From: an uncultured Propionibacteriaceae bacterium | GTDB taxonomy: Bacteria; Actinomycetota; Actinomycetes; Propionibacteriales; Propionibacteriaceae | Length of the DNA stretch: 24,345 bases | Direction: 5' to 3' | Assembly: GCA_936924635.1 (NCBI GenBank) | Contig: CAKZHP010000022.1 | Coordinates: 1 to 24,345, forward strand | In this document: positions 1 to 6,673 of the stretch, piece after piece | Layout: each line of letters begins with the position of its first letter | Position numbering within the stretch: the stretch's first letter is position 1 | The notes under the pieces: model-generated | What the model was told of the DNA's origin: nothing | What the model saw: only the letters and a program-made list of their open reading frames with translations | Databases searched by the model: none | Position numbers and translations under genes: made by a program

Positions 1-637
1 GACCGTCGGGCTGGTCGAGCGGCGTGGCCCCGTGCCCGCCGGCCCGATCGCCCGCCACGGCGCCCGTACTGCCCCGACCGCCCGCTCCGCCGAGCGCCTG
101 GGGTGCGAGGGACGGCTCGATCGTGGCTCCGAAGGAGATCGCCCCCATCTGCTGAGTGAGGGCGGTGTCGTACAGCTGGAGGCGCTGTCGCGCGGCGACC
201 TGCACGAGCCGCAGCTGCGCGAGCGTCTGCTGCGCGGCCACGACGTCGGTGGTCAGCAGCTGGAGGGCCGCCGCTTTGGTCTGGTTGTCCAGGGCGAGCA
301 GCACCACGTTCTGGCCGGTCTTCGTGTTGGTCACGAGCGAGGTCGCCCGGGTGCAGCCGCGCGACAGGACGGAGCTGGCCGAGCCGATCGTGCCGGCCCA
401 GCGCGAGACCGTGCCGATCTGCGCCGACGCGGCCAGGCACGAGCCGCCGGTCCAGTTGCCCTCGAACAGGCGTCGTGAGGCGTCGGTGACACCGGCGCTG
501 GTCTGGCCCGCGGCCGCCTCCAACGAGTCCCATTGCGCGGCGAGCGCCGCCAGCTGCTCCTCGTCGGAGTCGGGGAAGAGACCGTCGGAGACCCAGGCCG
601 GGACGCGGGGGCTGGTGAAGACGGTGATCGGGCTCAC
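1..637 (-). CDS. WXG100-type N-terminal domain protein, likely T7SS substrate (partial)
   Basis: The gene runs off the left edge; 212 codons are visible with no stop. It starts at a GTG whose first bases overlap the TGA of the upstream WXG100-like gene, so the two are probably translationally coupled. The N-terminus has a Trp and an LFPDSDEEQL segment followed by a helical AALAAQWDSLEAAA stretch. This resembles the N-terminal helical domain of large actinobacterial T7SS-associated or polymorphic-toxin proteins (CpnT-like N-terminal domain). The middle is alanine- and glutamine-rich helix, and the last visible 40 residues turn Gly/Ala-rich like a linker. No catalytic or toxin domain is inside the window, so toxicity is unproven. 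A plain ESX-associated helical protein is the alternative. Confidence 0.65.
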   Translation of the reverse strand, partial: MSPITVFTSPRVPAWVSDGLFPDSDEEQLAALAAQWDSLEAAAGQTSAGVTDASRRLFEGNWTGGSCLAASAQIGTVSRWAGTIGSASSVLSRGCTRATSLVTNTKTGQNVVLLALDNQTKAAALQLLTTDVVAAQQTLAQLRLVQVAARQRLQLYDTALTQQMGAISFGATIEPSLAPQALGGAGGRGSTGAVAGDRAGGHGATPLDQPDG

Positions 638-960
638 GGCTCCACCCTTCGAGCCGCCGCGCTGTTCGCCGCCTCGGTCGACTGGTAGCTCTCGACGGTG
701 GCCTTCATGTTGCCCGCCAGCGCATCCACCTGGTGGGGCACCTGGACGGCGTTGCCCAGGGCCTGCTGAGCGGCGTCGGCGTAGGCGGCGAAGAAGGCCT
801 GGCCGGGCCCGCCGCCGCCCCAGGGGGCGGTGAAGGCGGAGAACCCGCCGAGCAGCGCTGTGTACGAGGTCGTCGCCTCCCGGGCCAGCCTGGCGAGGCC
901 GGACGCGGTGCCGGCGACCTCGTCGAACCTCACGAAGAAGTCACCGTCGATCTCGGGCAT
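634..960 (-). CDS. WXG100-like small secreted protein
   Basis: This 108-residue protein has ESX/WXG100 size and two-helix character. A W-G-G turn lies at residues 47-49, followed by GPGQAFFAAY, as in actinobacterial WXG100 relatives. The C-terminal part has Y92-Q-S-T-E96, which fits the YxxxD/E general T7SS secretion signal. The start is the ATG at 960, which overlaps the 3' end of the upstream YbaB-like gene by 20 bases. A longer reading from 1002 is possible, but its N-terminus is a low-complexity Arg run. Its stop overlaps the GTG of the next gene. No EccC-type ATPase or membrane component is visible, so the secretion machinery must be outside the window or absent. The family call rests on motif and size. 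Confidence 0.75.
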   Translation of the reverse strand: MPEIDGDFFVRFDEVAGTASGLARLAREATTSYTALLGGFSAFTAPWGGGGPGQAFFAAYADAAQQALGNAVQVPHQVDALAGNMKATVESYQSTEAANSAAARRVEP

Positions 961-1462
961 CGTCGTCCTCCTTCTCCGGCTGCGGGGGGTCTGGCCGGTC
1001 ACGAGGCTGGGGGTTGCGCACCTCGTAGGGGAGCACCGCCGTCACCTCGGGCATCGACTCGAGGAATCCTGTCAGGGGATCGGCATCGTCGGCGAGCCCG
1101 GCGGCCGTACGCACCTGCTGCGCCACGTCCGCCACGGCAAGGGCGTTCGCGTCGAGCAGGGCCGTCCGCAGCCTGTCGGTGGAGCCGAGCCGCAGCGCTC
1201 TGGGGGAGAGGATCACGTCGACCAGACGGTTCTGCGCATCGACGACCACCTTCACGGCGCCGCCCTCTGCCTCGCCCGTGCCCGTGGCCTCGCGCCACGC
1301 CGTCAGGGCGTCGGTCAGCGCCTTGTCGAGGCGACGACCCTCCGCGAGCAGGTCGTCGTGGCGTCGCTGGAGCTCGAGCGTTCGGTCGTCCAGGTGGGGG
1401 TCGTCGAGACCCATGCCGGATGAGCCGCCGGTGGCGGCCATCCAGTCCGAGAACGACGACAT
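941..1462 (-). CDS. YbaB/EbfC-like protein of a T7SS-type cluster
   Basis: This is a 173-residue protein. Residues about 25-60 form a charged helix (ELQRRHDDLLAEGRRLDKALTDAL). They are followed by a GGAVKVVVDAQNRLVDVILSPRAL strand pair and a helix, LRTALLDANALAVADVAQQV. This is the YbaB/EbfC fold, and the same layout appears in the canonical ybaB at 23429. The C-terminal 30 residues are a proline-rich, strongly charged tail absent from the canonical protein. YbaB-like proteins such as EspL occur in ESX loci, and its place as the first gene before two WXG-type genes fits that. It starts with ATG at 1462, and an AGGAG lies about 12 bases upstream. DNA binding or partner chaperoning are both conceivable and neither is shown here. 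Confidence 0.7.
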   Translation of the reverse strand: MSSFSDWMAATGGSSGMGLDDPHLDDRTLELQRRHDDLLAEGRRLDKALTDALTAWREATGTGEAEGGAVKVVVDAQNRLVDVILSPRALRLGSTDRLRTALLDANALAVADVAQQVRTAAGLADDADPLTGFLESMPEVTAVLPYEVRNPQPRDRPDPPQPEKEDDDARDRR

Positions 1463-1526
1463 GGCGACTCTGCTCCTGCCTGAGGGGTCTGTCCCGCGCC
1501 TTTCTACCCCCGTTCGGGGTCAGAGG

Positions 1527-1532
1527 TACGGT
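1527..1532 (+). promoter_or_regulatory. -10 box of menB
   Basis: The hexamer TACGGT ends six bases before GTG 1539. That places the transcription start at or next to the start codon. No convincing -35 is visible. Confidence 0.5.
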
Positions 1533-1538
1533 GCCGTG

Positions 1539-2432
1539 GTGAATCCGTTCGACGCCTCGCGCTGGCGGCCCATCGAGGGCCTTGACCTCACCGACATCAC
1601 CTATCACCGGGCCGTCGACGTGCCTGCGGTGAGGATCGCGTTCGACCGCCCGGAGGTGCGCAACGCCTTCCGTCCGCGTACGGTCGATGAGCTCTACCGG
1701 GCCCTGGAGCACGCCCGCACCGCCTCCGACGTCGGGTGTGTCCTGCTCACCGGTAACGGCCCCTCGCCGAAGGACGGCGGCTGGGCGTTCTGCTCCGGTG
1801 GCGACCAGCGGATCCGGGGCCGCGCGGGCTACCAGTACGCCGACGGGGAGACCGAGGAGGATGTCGACCCGGCGCGGCTGGGGCGGCTGCACATCCTTGA
1901 GGTGCAGCGTCAGATCAGGTTCATGCCGAAGCCGGTGATCGCCTTGGTGGGCGGCTGGGCCGCGGGCGGGGGCCACTCGCTGCACGTGGTGTGCGACCTC
2001 ACGATCGCATCGGAGGAGCACGCCCGGTTCAAGCAGACCGATGCCGACGTGGGGTCGTTCGACGCCGGGTACGGGTCGGCGTATCTCGCGCGGCAGGTGG
2101 GTCAGAAGTTCGCCCGGCAGATCTTCTTCCTGGGCGCGACCTACGACGCCAACGAGGCGTACGCGATGGGAACGGTCAACGCCGTCGTGCCGCACGCCGA
2201 GCTGGAGAACGTGGGGCTGGAGTGGGCGGCGGAGATCTGCCGCAAGTCGCCGACGGCGATCCGGATGCTGAAGTACGCGTTCAACGCGGTCGACGACGGT
2301 CTCGTGGGACAGCAGGTGTTCGCGGGGGAGACCACGCGGCTGGCGTACATGACCGACGAGGCCGTCGAGGGCCGCGACGCCTTCCTGCAGAAGCGCGACC
2401 CGGACTGGTCGGCGTTCCCGTACTACTACTGA
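1539..2432 (+). CDS. menB: 1,4-dihydroxy-2-naphthoyl-CoA synthase (MenB)
   Basis: MenB is the crotonase-fold enzyme that cyclises o-succinylbenzoyl-CoA to 1,4-dihydroxy-2-naphthoyl-CoA in menaquinone synthesis; it is cytosolic. The 297 residues closely follow actinobacterial MenB from NPFDASRW to the aromatic C-terminus. Visible hallmarks are LTGNGPSPKDGGWAFCSGGDQRIRG (about 71-95, with the CoA/oxyanion loop), GWAAGGGHSLHVVCDL (139-154), QTDADVGSFDAGYGSAYLAR (167-185) and LAYMTDEAVEGRDAFLQKR near the end. I chose GTG 1539 because a TACGGT -10 box sits six bases before it, implying a leaderless message. The adjacent GTG at 1536 is the alternative. It diverges from the T7SS-like cluster. No other men gene is in the window. 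Confidence 0.95.
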   Translation: MNPFDASRWRPIEGLDLTDITYHRAVDVPAVRIAFDRPEVRNAFRPRTVDELYRALEHARTASDVGCVLLTGNGPSPKDGGWAFCSGGDQRIRGRAGYQYADGETEEDVDPARLGRLHILEVQRQIRFMPKPVIALVGGWAAGGGHSLHVVCDLTIASEEHARFKQTDADVGSFDAGYGSAYLARQVGQKFARQIFFLGATYDANEAYAMGTVNAVVPHAELENVGLEWAAEICRKSPTAIRMLKYAFNAVDDGLVGQQVFAGETTRLAYMTDEAVEGRDAFLQKRDPDWSAFPYYY

Positions 2433-2469
2433 CGTCTCGTGCAGGTCGCGGCCGGGTGCTGCACGGCGG

Positions 2470-2498
2470 CTGACCTCTCCCGGACCCGCCCAGGTCAG
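2470..2498. repeat. 7-bp inverted repeat upstream of the DUF2142 gene
   Basis: CTGACCT at 2470-2476 and AGGTCAG at 2492-2498 are perfect inverted arms separated by 15 bases. The pair lies in the menB/DUF2142 gap and ends four bases before the -10 box at 2503. It could be an operator half-site pair or a weak terminator hairpin for menB; there is no T-tract. Confidence 0.4.
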
Positions 2499-2502
2499 GC
2501 GG

Positions 2503-2508
2503 TAGGGT
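2503..2508 (+). promoter_or_regulatory. -10 box of the DUF2142 gene
   Basis: TAGGGT ends six bases before GTG 2515, the same geometry as menB. It supports the GTG start and a leaderless message. No clear -35 is visible. Confidence 0.5.
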
Positions 2509-2514
2509 CGCGCG

Positions 2515-4182
2515 GTGAGCACCAGCGTGACGGCGACCCGCCCGCGGCCGATGCGGCTGCTGGTCGCCGCGCTGGTGGCGGTGTGCGCGCTGGTCACCGG
2601 CTGGGCATGGGCCGTGGCCTCGCCGCTCGGGTCCTCGCCTGACGAGGAGTACCACCTCGCCAGCATCTGGTGCCCGCCGCCGGTGGAGTCGTCGGGCTGC
2701 GAGGTGAGCCGCGACGCGCAGCAGCGGCTGACGGTCGACGTGCCGGAGGCGATCGCGCCCGACGCCATCTGCTGGCGCAACAACCTGGACGCGTCGGCCG
2801 GCTGCGCGAACGGCATGTCCGAGGAGGTGCTGGCCCCGTCGTGGCGGGTGGACCAGGGCCAGTACCCGGGCGGGATGTACAAGGTGCTGCACCTCCTCGT
2901 CGGTGAGGACGTGCACGCGTCGGTGCTGGCCGCCCGCATGGCCGGCGGGGTGCTCGCGGTGCTGCTCGGGATCGCCGTGGTGGCCGTGGGGGACCGGTCC
3001 GTACGTCGCCAGCTCGCCTGCATGGTGCTCGGCGCGTACGTGCCGATGGGGGTCTACCTCGTCGCCTCCGTCAACCCCAGCGGCTGGTCCTTGCTCGGGG
3101 TCTCCACCGTCTTCCTGGCCATGCAGAGCCTGCTGCGCGCCGTGGGGCGGCGTCACGTCGTGGCGTCGGCGGCCCTGGTGGCGGTGGGGGTTCTGGTGGC
3201 CCTGTGCGCGCGCGGCGACGCGGGCCCGATGGTCGCGGTGGCAGCGGTCGCCTCGGCGCTGATCGGCGTCGACCGCGTACGCCGCCGGCCCCTGCTGCTG
3301 CTGGCGCCGTTGGCGGTCTGCGCCGCCGGGGCGTACGCGCTGGTGGGATCGCTGCAGGTGACGAACGCGCAGCAGGCGGGAGCGGCCGAAGGCGTCAGCA
3401 CCGTGGGGCGTACGGCCCAGCGGGTGTTCCTGGACAACCTGGCGGACCTGCCCGGCCTGGTGACGGGGGCGTACGGCAGCTCGCAGCTCGGTCAGCTCGA
3501 CGCGCCGCTGCCGAGCCTGGTGCACGTGCCGGCGCTGCTCGCCGCCGGAGGGATCTGCCTCGCGGGGATGCGGCAGCTCAGCCTGGGCAAGGTGGCGGCG
3601 ATCGGCATGACGCTGGCGGCGGTGTGCGCGATCCCGATGTACATGCTGCAGACCTCGCTGCTGCGGGTGGGCGAGGTGGTGCAACCGAGGTACGTGCTGC
3701 CGCTGCTGCCCGTGCTGGTGGGCTGCTGCGTCGCGCCCACGGGGTCCCGGGTGCTCAGCCTCACCCGCGGGCAGGCGCTGGCGGTGTGGGGAGCGGTGAC
3801 GGTGGCCCACGCCACCGCGCTGCTGTTCCTGTTCCGCCGCTTCGCGACCGGCCTCGACGGGGCGATGCTGCCGCGCACGAAGATCGAGTGGCAGTGGCCG
3901 GGGGCGCCCGTGCCCGCGACATCCTGGCTGCTCGGGTCGCTGGCGTTCGCCGTGGCCGCCCTCGCGCTGGTGCTCGTCAGCACCGGTCAGGCCGACGAGC
4001 CGACGTACGACCGCAGGGCCGTGGGCGCTGGTTCGGGAGGGACGGTCACGACCCCGGGGGTCCCCGCGACAGAGCGCCGCACTCTCACGCCGTCACCGTC
4101 TCGGGCGGTCGAGCAAGAATCGTCCGAGGAACGAGGACGATCCGCGTCGAGGCCAGGCAGACCGAAGCGGCGCGAGGTCTGA
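2515..4182 (+). CDS. DUF2142-like polytopic membrane protein
   Basis: This is a 555-residue membrane protein with an N-terminal transmembrane helix (about 13-36) and then a SPDEEYH motif (41-47), as in the DUF2142 family. The long extracytoplasmic stretch that follows has four cysteines (53, 62, 86, 97) that could form two disulfides. Many hydrophobic helices follow to about residue 495. DUF2142 members have a glycosyltransferase-C-like topology and often occur near cell-envelope polysaccharide genes, but the substrate is unknown and no such genes are nearby. The last 60 residues are hydrophilic. The final 25 (from about VEQESSEERG) are encoded by a repeat that also occurs, inverted, at 8219-8302. 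The tail was therefore probably acquired by repeat insertion and is unlikely to be conserved. Confidence 0.75.
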   Translation: MSTSVTATRPRPMRLLVAALVAVCALVTGWAWAVASPLGSSPDEEYHLASIWCPPPVESSGCEVSRDAQQRLTVDVPEAIAPDAICWRNNLDASAGCANGMSEEVLAPSWRVDQGQYPGGMYKVLHLLVGEDVHASVLAARMAGGVLAVLLGIAVVAVGDRSVRRQLACMVLGAYVPMGVYLVASVNPSGWSLLGVSTVFLAMQSLLRAVGRRHVVASAALVAVGVLVALCARGDAGPMVAVAAVASALIGVDRVRRRPLLLLAPLAVCAAGAYALVGSLQVTNAQQAGAAEGVSTVGRTAQRVFLDNLADLPGLVTGAYGSSQLGQLDAPLPSLVHVPALLAAGGICLAGMRQLSLGKVAAIGMTLAAVCAIPMYMLQTSLLRVGEVVQPRYVLPLLPVLVGCCVAPTGSRVLSLTRGQALAVWGAVTVAHATALLFLFRRFATGLDGAMLPRTKIEWQWPGAPVPATSWLLGSLAFAVAALALVLVSTGQADEPTYDRRAVGAGSGGTVTTPGVPATERRTLTPSPSRAVEQESSEERGRSASRPGRPKRREV

Positions 4183-4183
4183 C
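4105..4183 (+). repeat. Dispersed repeat, copy 1 (inside the DUF2142 3' end)
   Basis: About 79 bases match the reverse complement of 8219-8302. The 31 bases at 4121-4151 are identical to the reverse complement of 8253-8283, and the flanks carry a few mismatches and short gaps. The unit begins GGTCGAGCAAG and contains a GTCGAG near its middle. It resembles the GGTCGAGC...GTCGAGACC palindromes scattered in many actinobacterial genomes. This copy is read in frame as the C-terminal tail of the DUF2142 protein. Confidence 0.8.
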
Positions 4184-4223
4184 GCAGGCGGCGCCATGAG
4201 AGACGGCGCTGCCAGCCAGCGGT

Positions 4224-4252
4224 GCGGGGCATGGCGGCACATGTCCCCCCGC
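4224..4252. terminator. Possible bidirectional terminator between convergent genes
   Basis: GCGGGG (4224-4229) pairs with CCCCGC (4247-4252), and inside it CATG (4230-4233) pairs with CATG (4240-4243). It lies between the DUF2142 gene and upp, which converge. There is no T-tract, so this is only a candidate. Confidence 0.3.
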
Positions 4253-4316
4253 GGGTGCCAGCGCACGGGTTCCCAGAGGTCCCCGGCGCCTGCGGTCAGG
4301 CCGACTGAGCGACGGG

Positions 4317-4958
4317 TCAGTGCGCCAGCCCGTACAACCGGTCTCCGGCGTCCCCCAGCCCCGGCACGATGTAGCCGTGCTCGTTGAGGCGCTCGTCGAC
4401 GGCGGCCACGACCAGGGTGCAGGGCACGTTCACCTGGTCCAGCAGCCCGCGCATCCGCTCGATCCCCTCCGGCGCGGCCAGTAGGCAGATGCACGTGATG
4501 TGGTCGGCGCCCCGGTTGACGAGGAACTGCACGGTCCCGGCCAGCGAACCACCGGTCGCCAGCATCGGGTCGAGCACGTAGCACTGGCGGCCGGAGAGGT
4601 CCTGCGGCAGCCGCTCGGCGTACGTGAACGGCTCCAGCGTCTCCTCGTCGCGCACCATGCCGACGAAGCCCACCTCTGCCGAGGGCATCAGCCGCGACAT
4701 CCCCTCCAGCATCCCCAGCCCGGCGCGCAGGATCGGCACCACCAGCGGCACCGGCTTCGACAGCTGCACTCCCATGGTCGTCGTCACCGGCGTCTCGATC
4801 TCACGCGGCTCCACGCGCACCTGGTCGGTCGCCTCGTAGGCGAGCAGCATCACCAGCTCTTCGACCAGCTGCCGGAAGGTCGGGGACGGGGTGCCCTTGT
4901 CCCGCAGCAGGGTCAGCTTGTGAGAGACCAGGGGGTGGTTGATCACGCGTACGTCCAC
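4317..4958 (-). CDS. upp: Uracil phosphoribosyltransferase
   Basis: Upp converts uracil and PRPP to UMP in pyrimidine salvage; it is cytosolic. The 213 residues match the usual length of about 208-215. The PRPP-binding loop YVLDPMLATGGSLAGT spans about 127-142. The C-terminal GYIVPGLGDAGDR (195-207) is the uracil-recognition segment. ILRAGLGM (76-83) and VGFVGMVRDEET (96-107) are also typical. I chose GTG 4958 (VDVRVINHPL) because an AAGGTGAG ribosome-binding site precedes it by five bases. GTG 4967 is the alternative. It diverges from the TadA-associated protein and converges with the DUF2142 gene. Confidence 0.95.
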   Translation of the reverse strand: MDVRVINHPLVSHKLTLLRDKGTPSPTFRQLVEELVMLLAYEATDQVRVEPREIETPVTTTMGVQLSKPVPLVVPILRAGLGMLEGMSRLMPSAEVGFVGMVRDEETLEPFTYAERLPQDLSGRQCYVLDPMLATGGSLAGTVQFLVNRGADHITCICLLAAPEGIERMRGLLDQVNVPCTLVVAAVDERLNEHGYIVPGLGDAGDRLYGLAH

Positions 4959-5156
4959 GGGGCTCACCTTCGCACATCGCGGGAGGCCGTGCTCCGGGAG
5001 GCGTGACGAACGACATCGACCGCGCAACCGCGATCACCACCCCGGAAGGGCTCTTCAGGCAGGTTCTGGGGTCGAATCCTTGCGGCGAGACGGCCCGGTG
5101 GGCCCCCGTCCGGACAACGCGTCGCCCCGGGGACTGGAGCGTGTGAAGATGGGCGC

Positions 5157-5789
5157 ATGACCGGCGAGGAGATCGAGCTGAACCCCCGCGAGCTGGGGGA
5201 CGACCGTCCTGGTCTGGAGGACGCCGACGACCTGGCCCTGGACGCTCCCGACGCCGACGTCCACGAGCCCGACGACGACCTGGACGACGACGAGCTGGGA
5301 GACGTCGAGGACGCCTCCGAGGACGACGTCGACCTCATCATCGCCATGCACCGCGAGGACGGCACGCCTGTCGTCGCGGCCCTCGAGCCCGACCTCGCCA
5401 ACGACCTCGACGCCCTCATCACCTGGCTGCGCCGGCTGCCGGGCGACAGCGGTGCCGCTGCCCTGGTCTCGGTCGCCGGTGAGTTCTTCGCCGCGGTCCG
5501 TGTGCGCGGACGTCATGCGCAGGTGCTGCTCTCCGACGTGTACGCGGCCGAGAACTGGTCGCTCGCCAGCGACGTCGTCGACTTCCTGGGGGTCGAGGTG
5601 CCCGAGGACGACGACGAGGACGGCCTCGTCGGTGACCTCGACATCTTCGCCGACCAAGGCCTGAGCGCCATGGACCTGGAGGCGATCTGCTCCGACTGGG
5701 ACGCCAGCTCCGACGACCTCGCTCTCCGGGTGGCCGACCAGATCCACTTCGGCCCGCAGGCGCGCAAGGCGGCCGACACCTTCCACTGA
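5157..5789 (+). CDS. tRNA adenosine deaminase-associated protein
   Basis: This is a 210-residue protein of the actinobacterial family named for its invariable proximity to tadA. Residues about 15-60 form a very acidic, Asp-rich and probably disordered segment. The folded part follows (VDLIIAMHREDGTPVVAALEPDLANDLDALITWLRRLPGDSGAAALVSVAGEFFAAVRVRG). The ending LEAICSDWDASSDDLALRVADQIHFGPQARK is well defined. Its biochemical role is unknown; a TadA partner or a tRNA-handling cofactor is inferred only from gene proximity. It converges on tadA, with 14 bases between the stops, so it cannot share an operon with it. The ATG at 5157 has no ribosome-binding site, and GAAGAT lies six bases upstream as a weak -10. 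Confidence 0.85.
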   Translation: MTGEEIELNPRELGDDRPGLEDADDLALDAPDADVHEPDDDLDDDELGDVEDASEDDVDLIIAMHREDGTPVVAALEPDLANDLDALITWLRRLPGDSGAAALVSVAGEFFAAVRVRGRHAQVLLSDVYAAENWSLASDVVDFLGVEVPEDDDEDGLVGDLDIFADQGLSAMDLEAICSDWDASSDDLALRVADQIHFGPQARKAADTFH

Positions 5790-5803
5790 CACCCGCCAGG
5801 GCG

Positions 5804-6256
5804 TCAGCGGCGGTCGTCGAAGAACTCCCGCAGCACGGCGCCGCACTCCTCGGCCAGGATCCCGCCGGCCACGTCGGGCCGGTGGTTCAGGCGGGGGTCG
5901 CGAACCACGTCGAACAGTGAGGCCACGGCGCCGGCCTTGGGGTCGTACGCGCCGAACACCACTCGGTCGACCCGTGACAGCACGATCGCCCCGGCGCACA
6001 TGGTGCAGGGCTCCAGCGTGACCACCAGGGTGTGGCCGTCGAGGCGCCACGTCCCCAGCTGGGCCGCCCGCCGCCGCAGCACCAGCACCTCGGCGTGCGC
6101 GGTGGGGTCGCCGGTGAGCTCGCGCTCGTTGCCGGCCACCGCCACGACGGCCCCCTCGCCGTCGAGCATCACGGCCCCCACGGGGGTGTCACCGTGCCCG
6201 GCCGCGGCCGAGGCGGCCGCGAGCGCCGTGCGCATCGCGTCGTCCCACCGGGTCAC
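5804..6256 (-). CDS. tadA: tRNA-specific adenosine deaminase
   Basis: TadA deaminates the wobble adenosine (A34) of tRNA-Arg(ACG) to inosine. The 150-residue protein carries the zinc cytidine-deaminase signature. H54-A-E56 supplies the ligand His and the proton-shuttle Glu, and P83-C84-T-M-C87 supplies the two ligand cysteines. Later segments VDRVVFGAYDPKAGAVASLFDV and NHRPDVAGGILAEECGAVLREFF are typical of the family. The chosen start is GTG 6256, which has a CACAGT box six bases upstream and a TTGATG -35 candidate; ATG at codon 8 is the alternative. It is transcribed toward its associated protein rather than with it. Confidence 0.93.
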   Translation of the reverse strand: MTRWDDAMRTALAAASAAAGHGDTPVGAVMLDGEGAVVAVAGNERELTGDPTAHAEVLVLRRRAAQLGTWRLDGHTLVVTLEPCTMCAGAIVLSRVDRVVFGAYDPKAGAVASLFDVVRDPRLNHRPDVAGGILAEECGAVLREFFDDRR

Positions 6257-6262
6257 AGCCTC

Positions 6263-6293
6263 ACTGTGCCACGCCGGCCCCCGCCAGCATCAA
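6263..6293 (-). promoter_or_regulatory. tadA promoter
   Basis: On the minus strand TTGATG (6293-6288), a 19-base spacer and CACAGT (6268-6263) are followed six bases later by GTG 6256. This predicts a leaderless tadA message. Confidence 0.45.
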
Positions 6294-6437
6294 CGCCGAG
6301 GCGGCGCACACGAGACGACCGGTGCCTGGGCCCCGGAGGGGTCGGGTTGCCGAGCCAGGACTTCGTCTCGCCGACGGCGACGTCAGGGGCGGAGCGGCTG
6401 GTGGCAGCCCGATTCGCGGCCTGCCAGGGGCGATCGC

Positions 6438-6443
6438 TAGACT
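6438..6443 (+). promoter_or_regulatory. -10 box of tRNA-Ser(CGA)
   Basis: TAGACT is separated from the first base of the mature tRNA by seven bases. A TTCGCG -35 candidate lies at 6413-6418. The transcript would begin at or within a base or two of the mature 5' end. Confidence 0.55.
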
Positions 6444-6450
6444 CACCCGC

Positions 6451-6535
6451 GGTGGCGTGTCCGAGCGGCCAAAGGAGCGCGCCTCGAAAGCGCGTGTGGG
6501 GCAACCCACCGTGGGTTCAAATCCCACCGCCACCG
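6451..6535 (+). tRNA. tRNA-Ser(CGA)
   Basis: This is an 85-nt class II tRNA. The acceptor arm GGTGGCG pairs with CGCCACC (6528-6534), with discriminator G at 6535. The anticodon loop CTCGAAA (6483-6489) closes a CGCGC/GCGCG stem and gives anticodon CGA, which reads UCG. A long variable arm and the T arm with GGTTCAAATCC follow. CCA is not encoded; the next bases are CGG. It lies between tadA and an antiporter gene and has its own -10 and terminator. Confidence 0.97.
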
Positions 6536-6540
6536 CGGCT

Positions 6541-6570
6541 GAGCCGCCTCGTCCTCGGACGGGGCGGCTC
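6541..6570 (+). terminator. Hairpin after tRNA-Ser(CGA)
   Basis: GAGCCGCC (6541-6548) pairs perfectly with GGCGGCTC (6563-6570), with additional CGTCC/GGACG pairing inside. Two T residues follow. It begins five bases after the tRNA and is probably an intrinsic terminator. Confidence 0.7.
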
Positions 6571-6638
6571 TTCGCATCCCGGGCCCGCTCCGAAGGGTCA
6601 CGATGATCCCTCTCGCGCTCGGGAGGCCACGGGTCGGA

Positions 6639-6644
6639 TAGGTT
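6639..6644 (+). promoter_or_regulatory. -10 box of the antiporter gene
   Basis: TAGGTT lies 29 bases before ATG 6674. That leaves room for a short leader carrying the GAAGGGGG ribosome-binding site. The -35 is not clear. Confidence 0.4.
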
Positions 6645-6673
6645 CTTCACAACGACGACCGAAGGGGGCCGCC

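Noticed and set aside
999..3810. Long minus-strand open frames (999-3023 and 2281-3810) across menB and the DUF2142 gene
   Set aside because: They are antisense to well-recognised coding sequences, rich in Arg/Gly/His repeats and without any family motif; they result from high GC.
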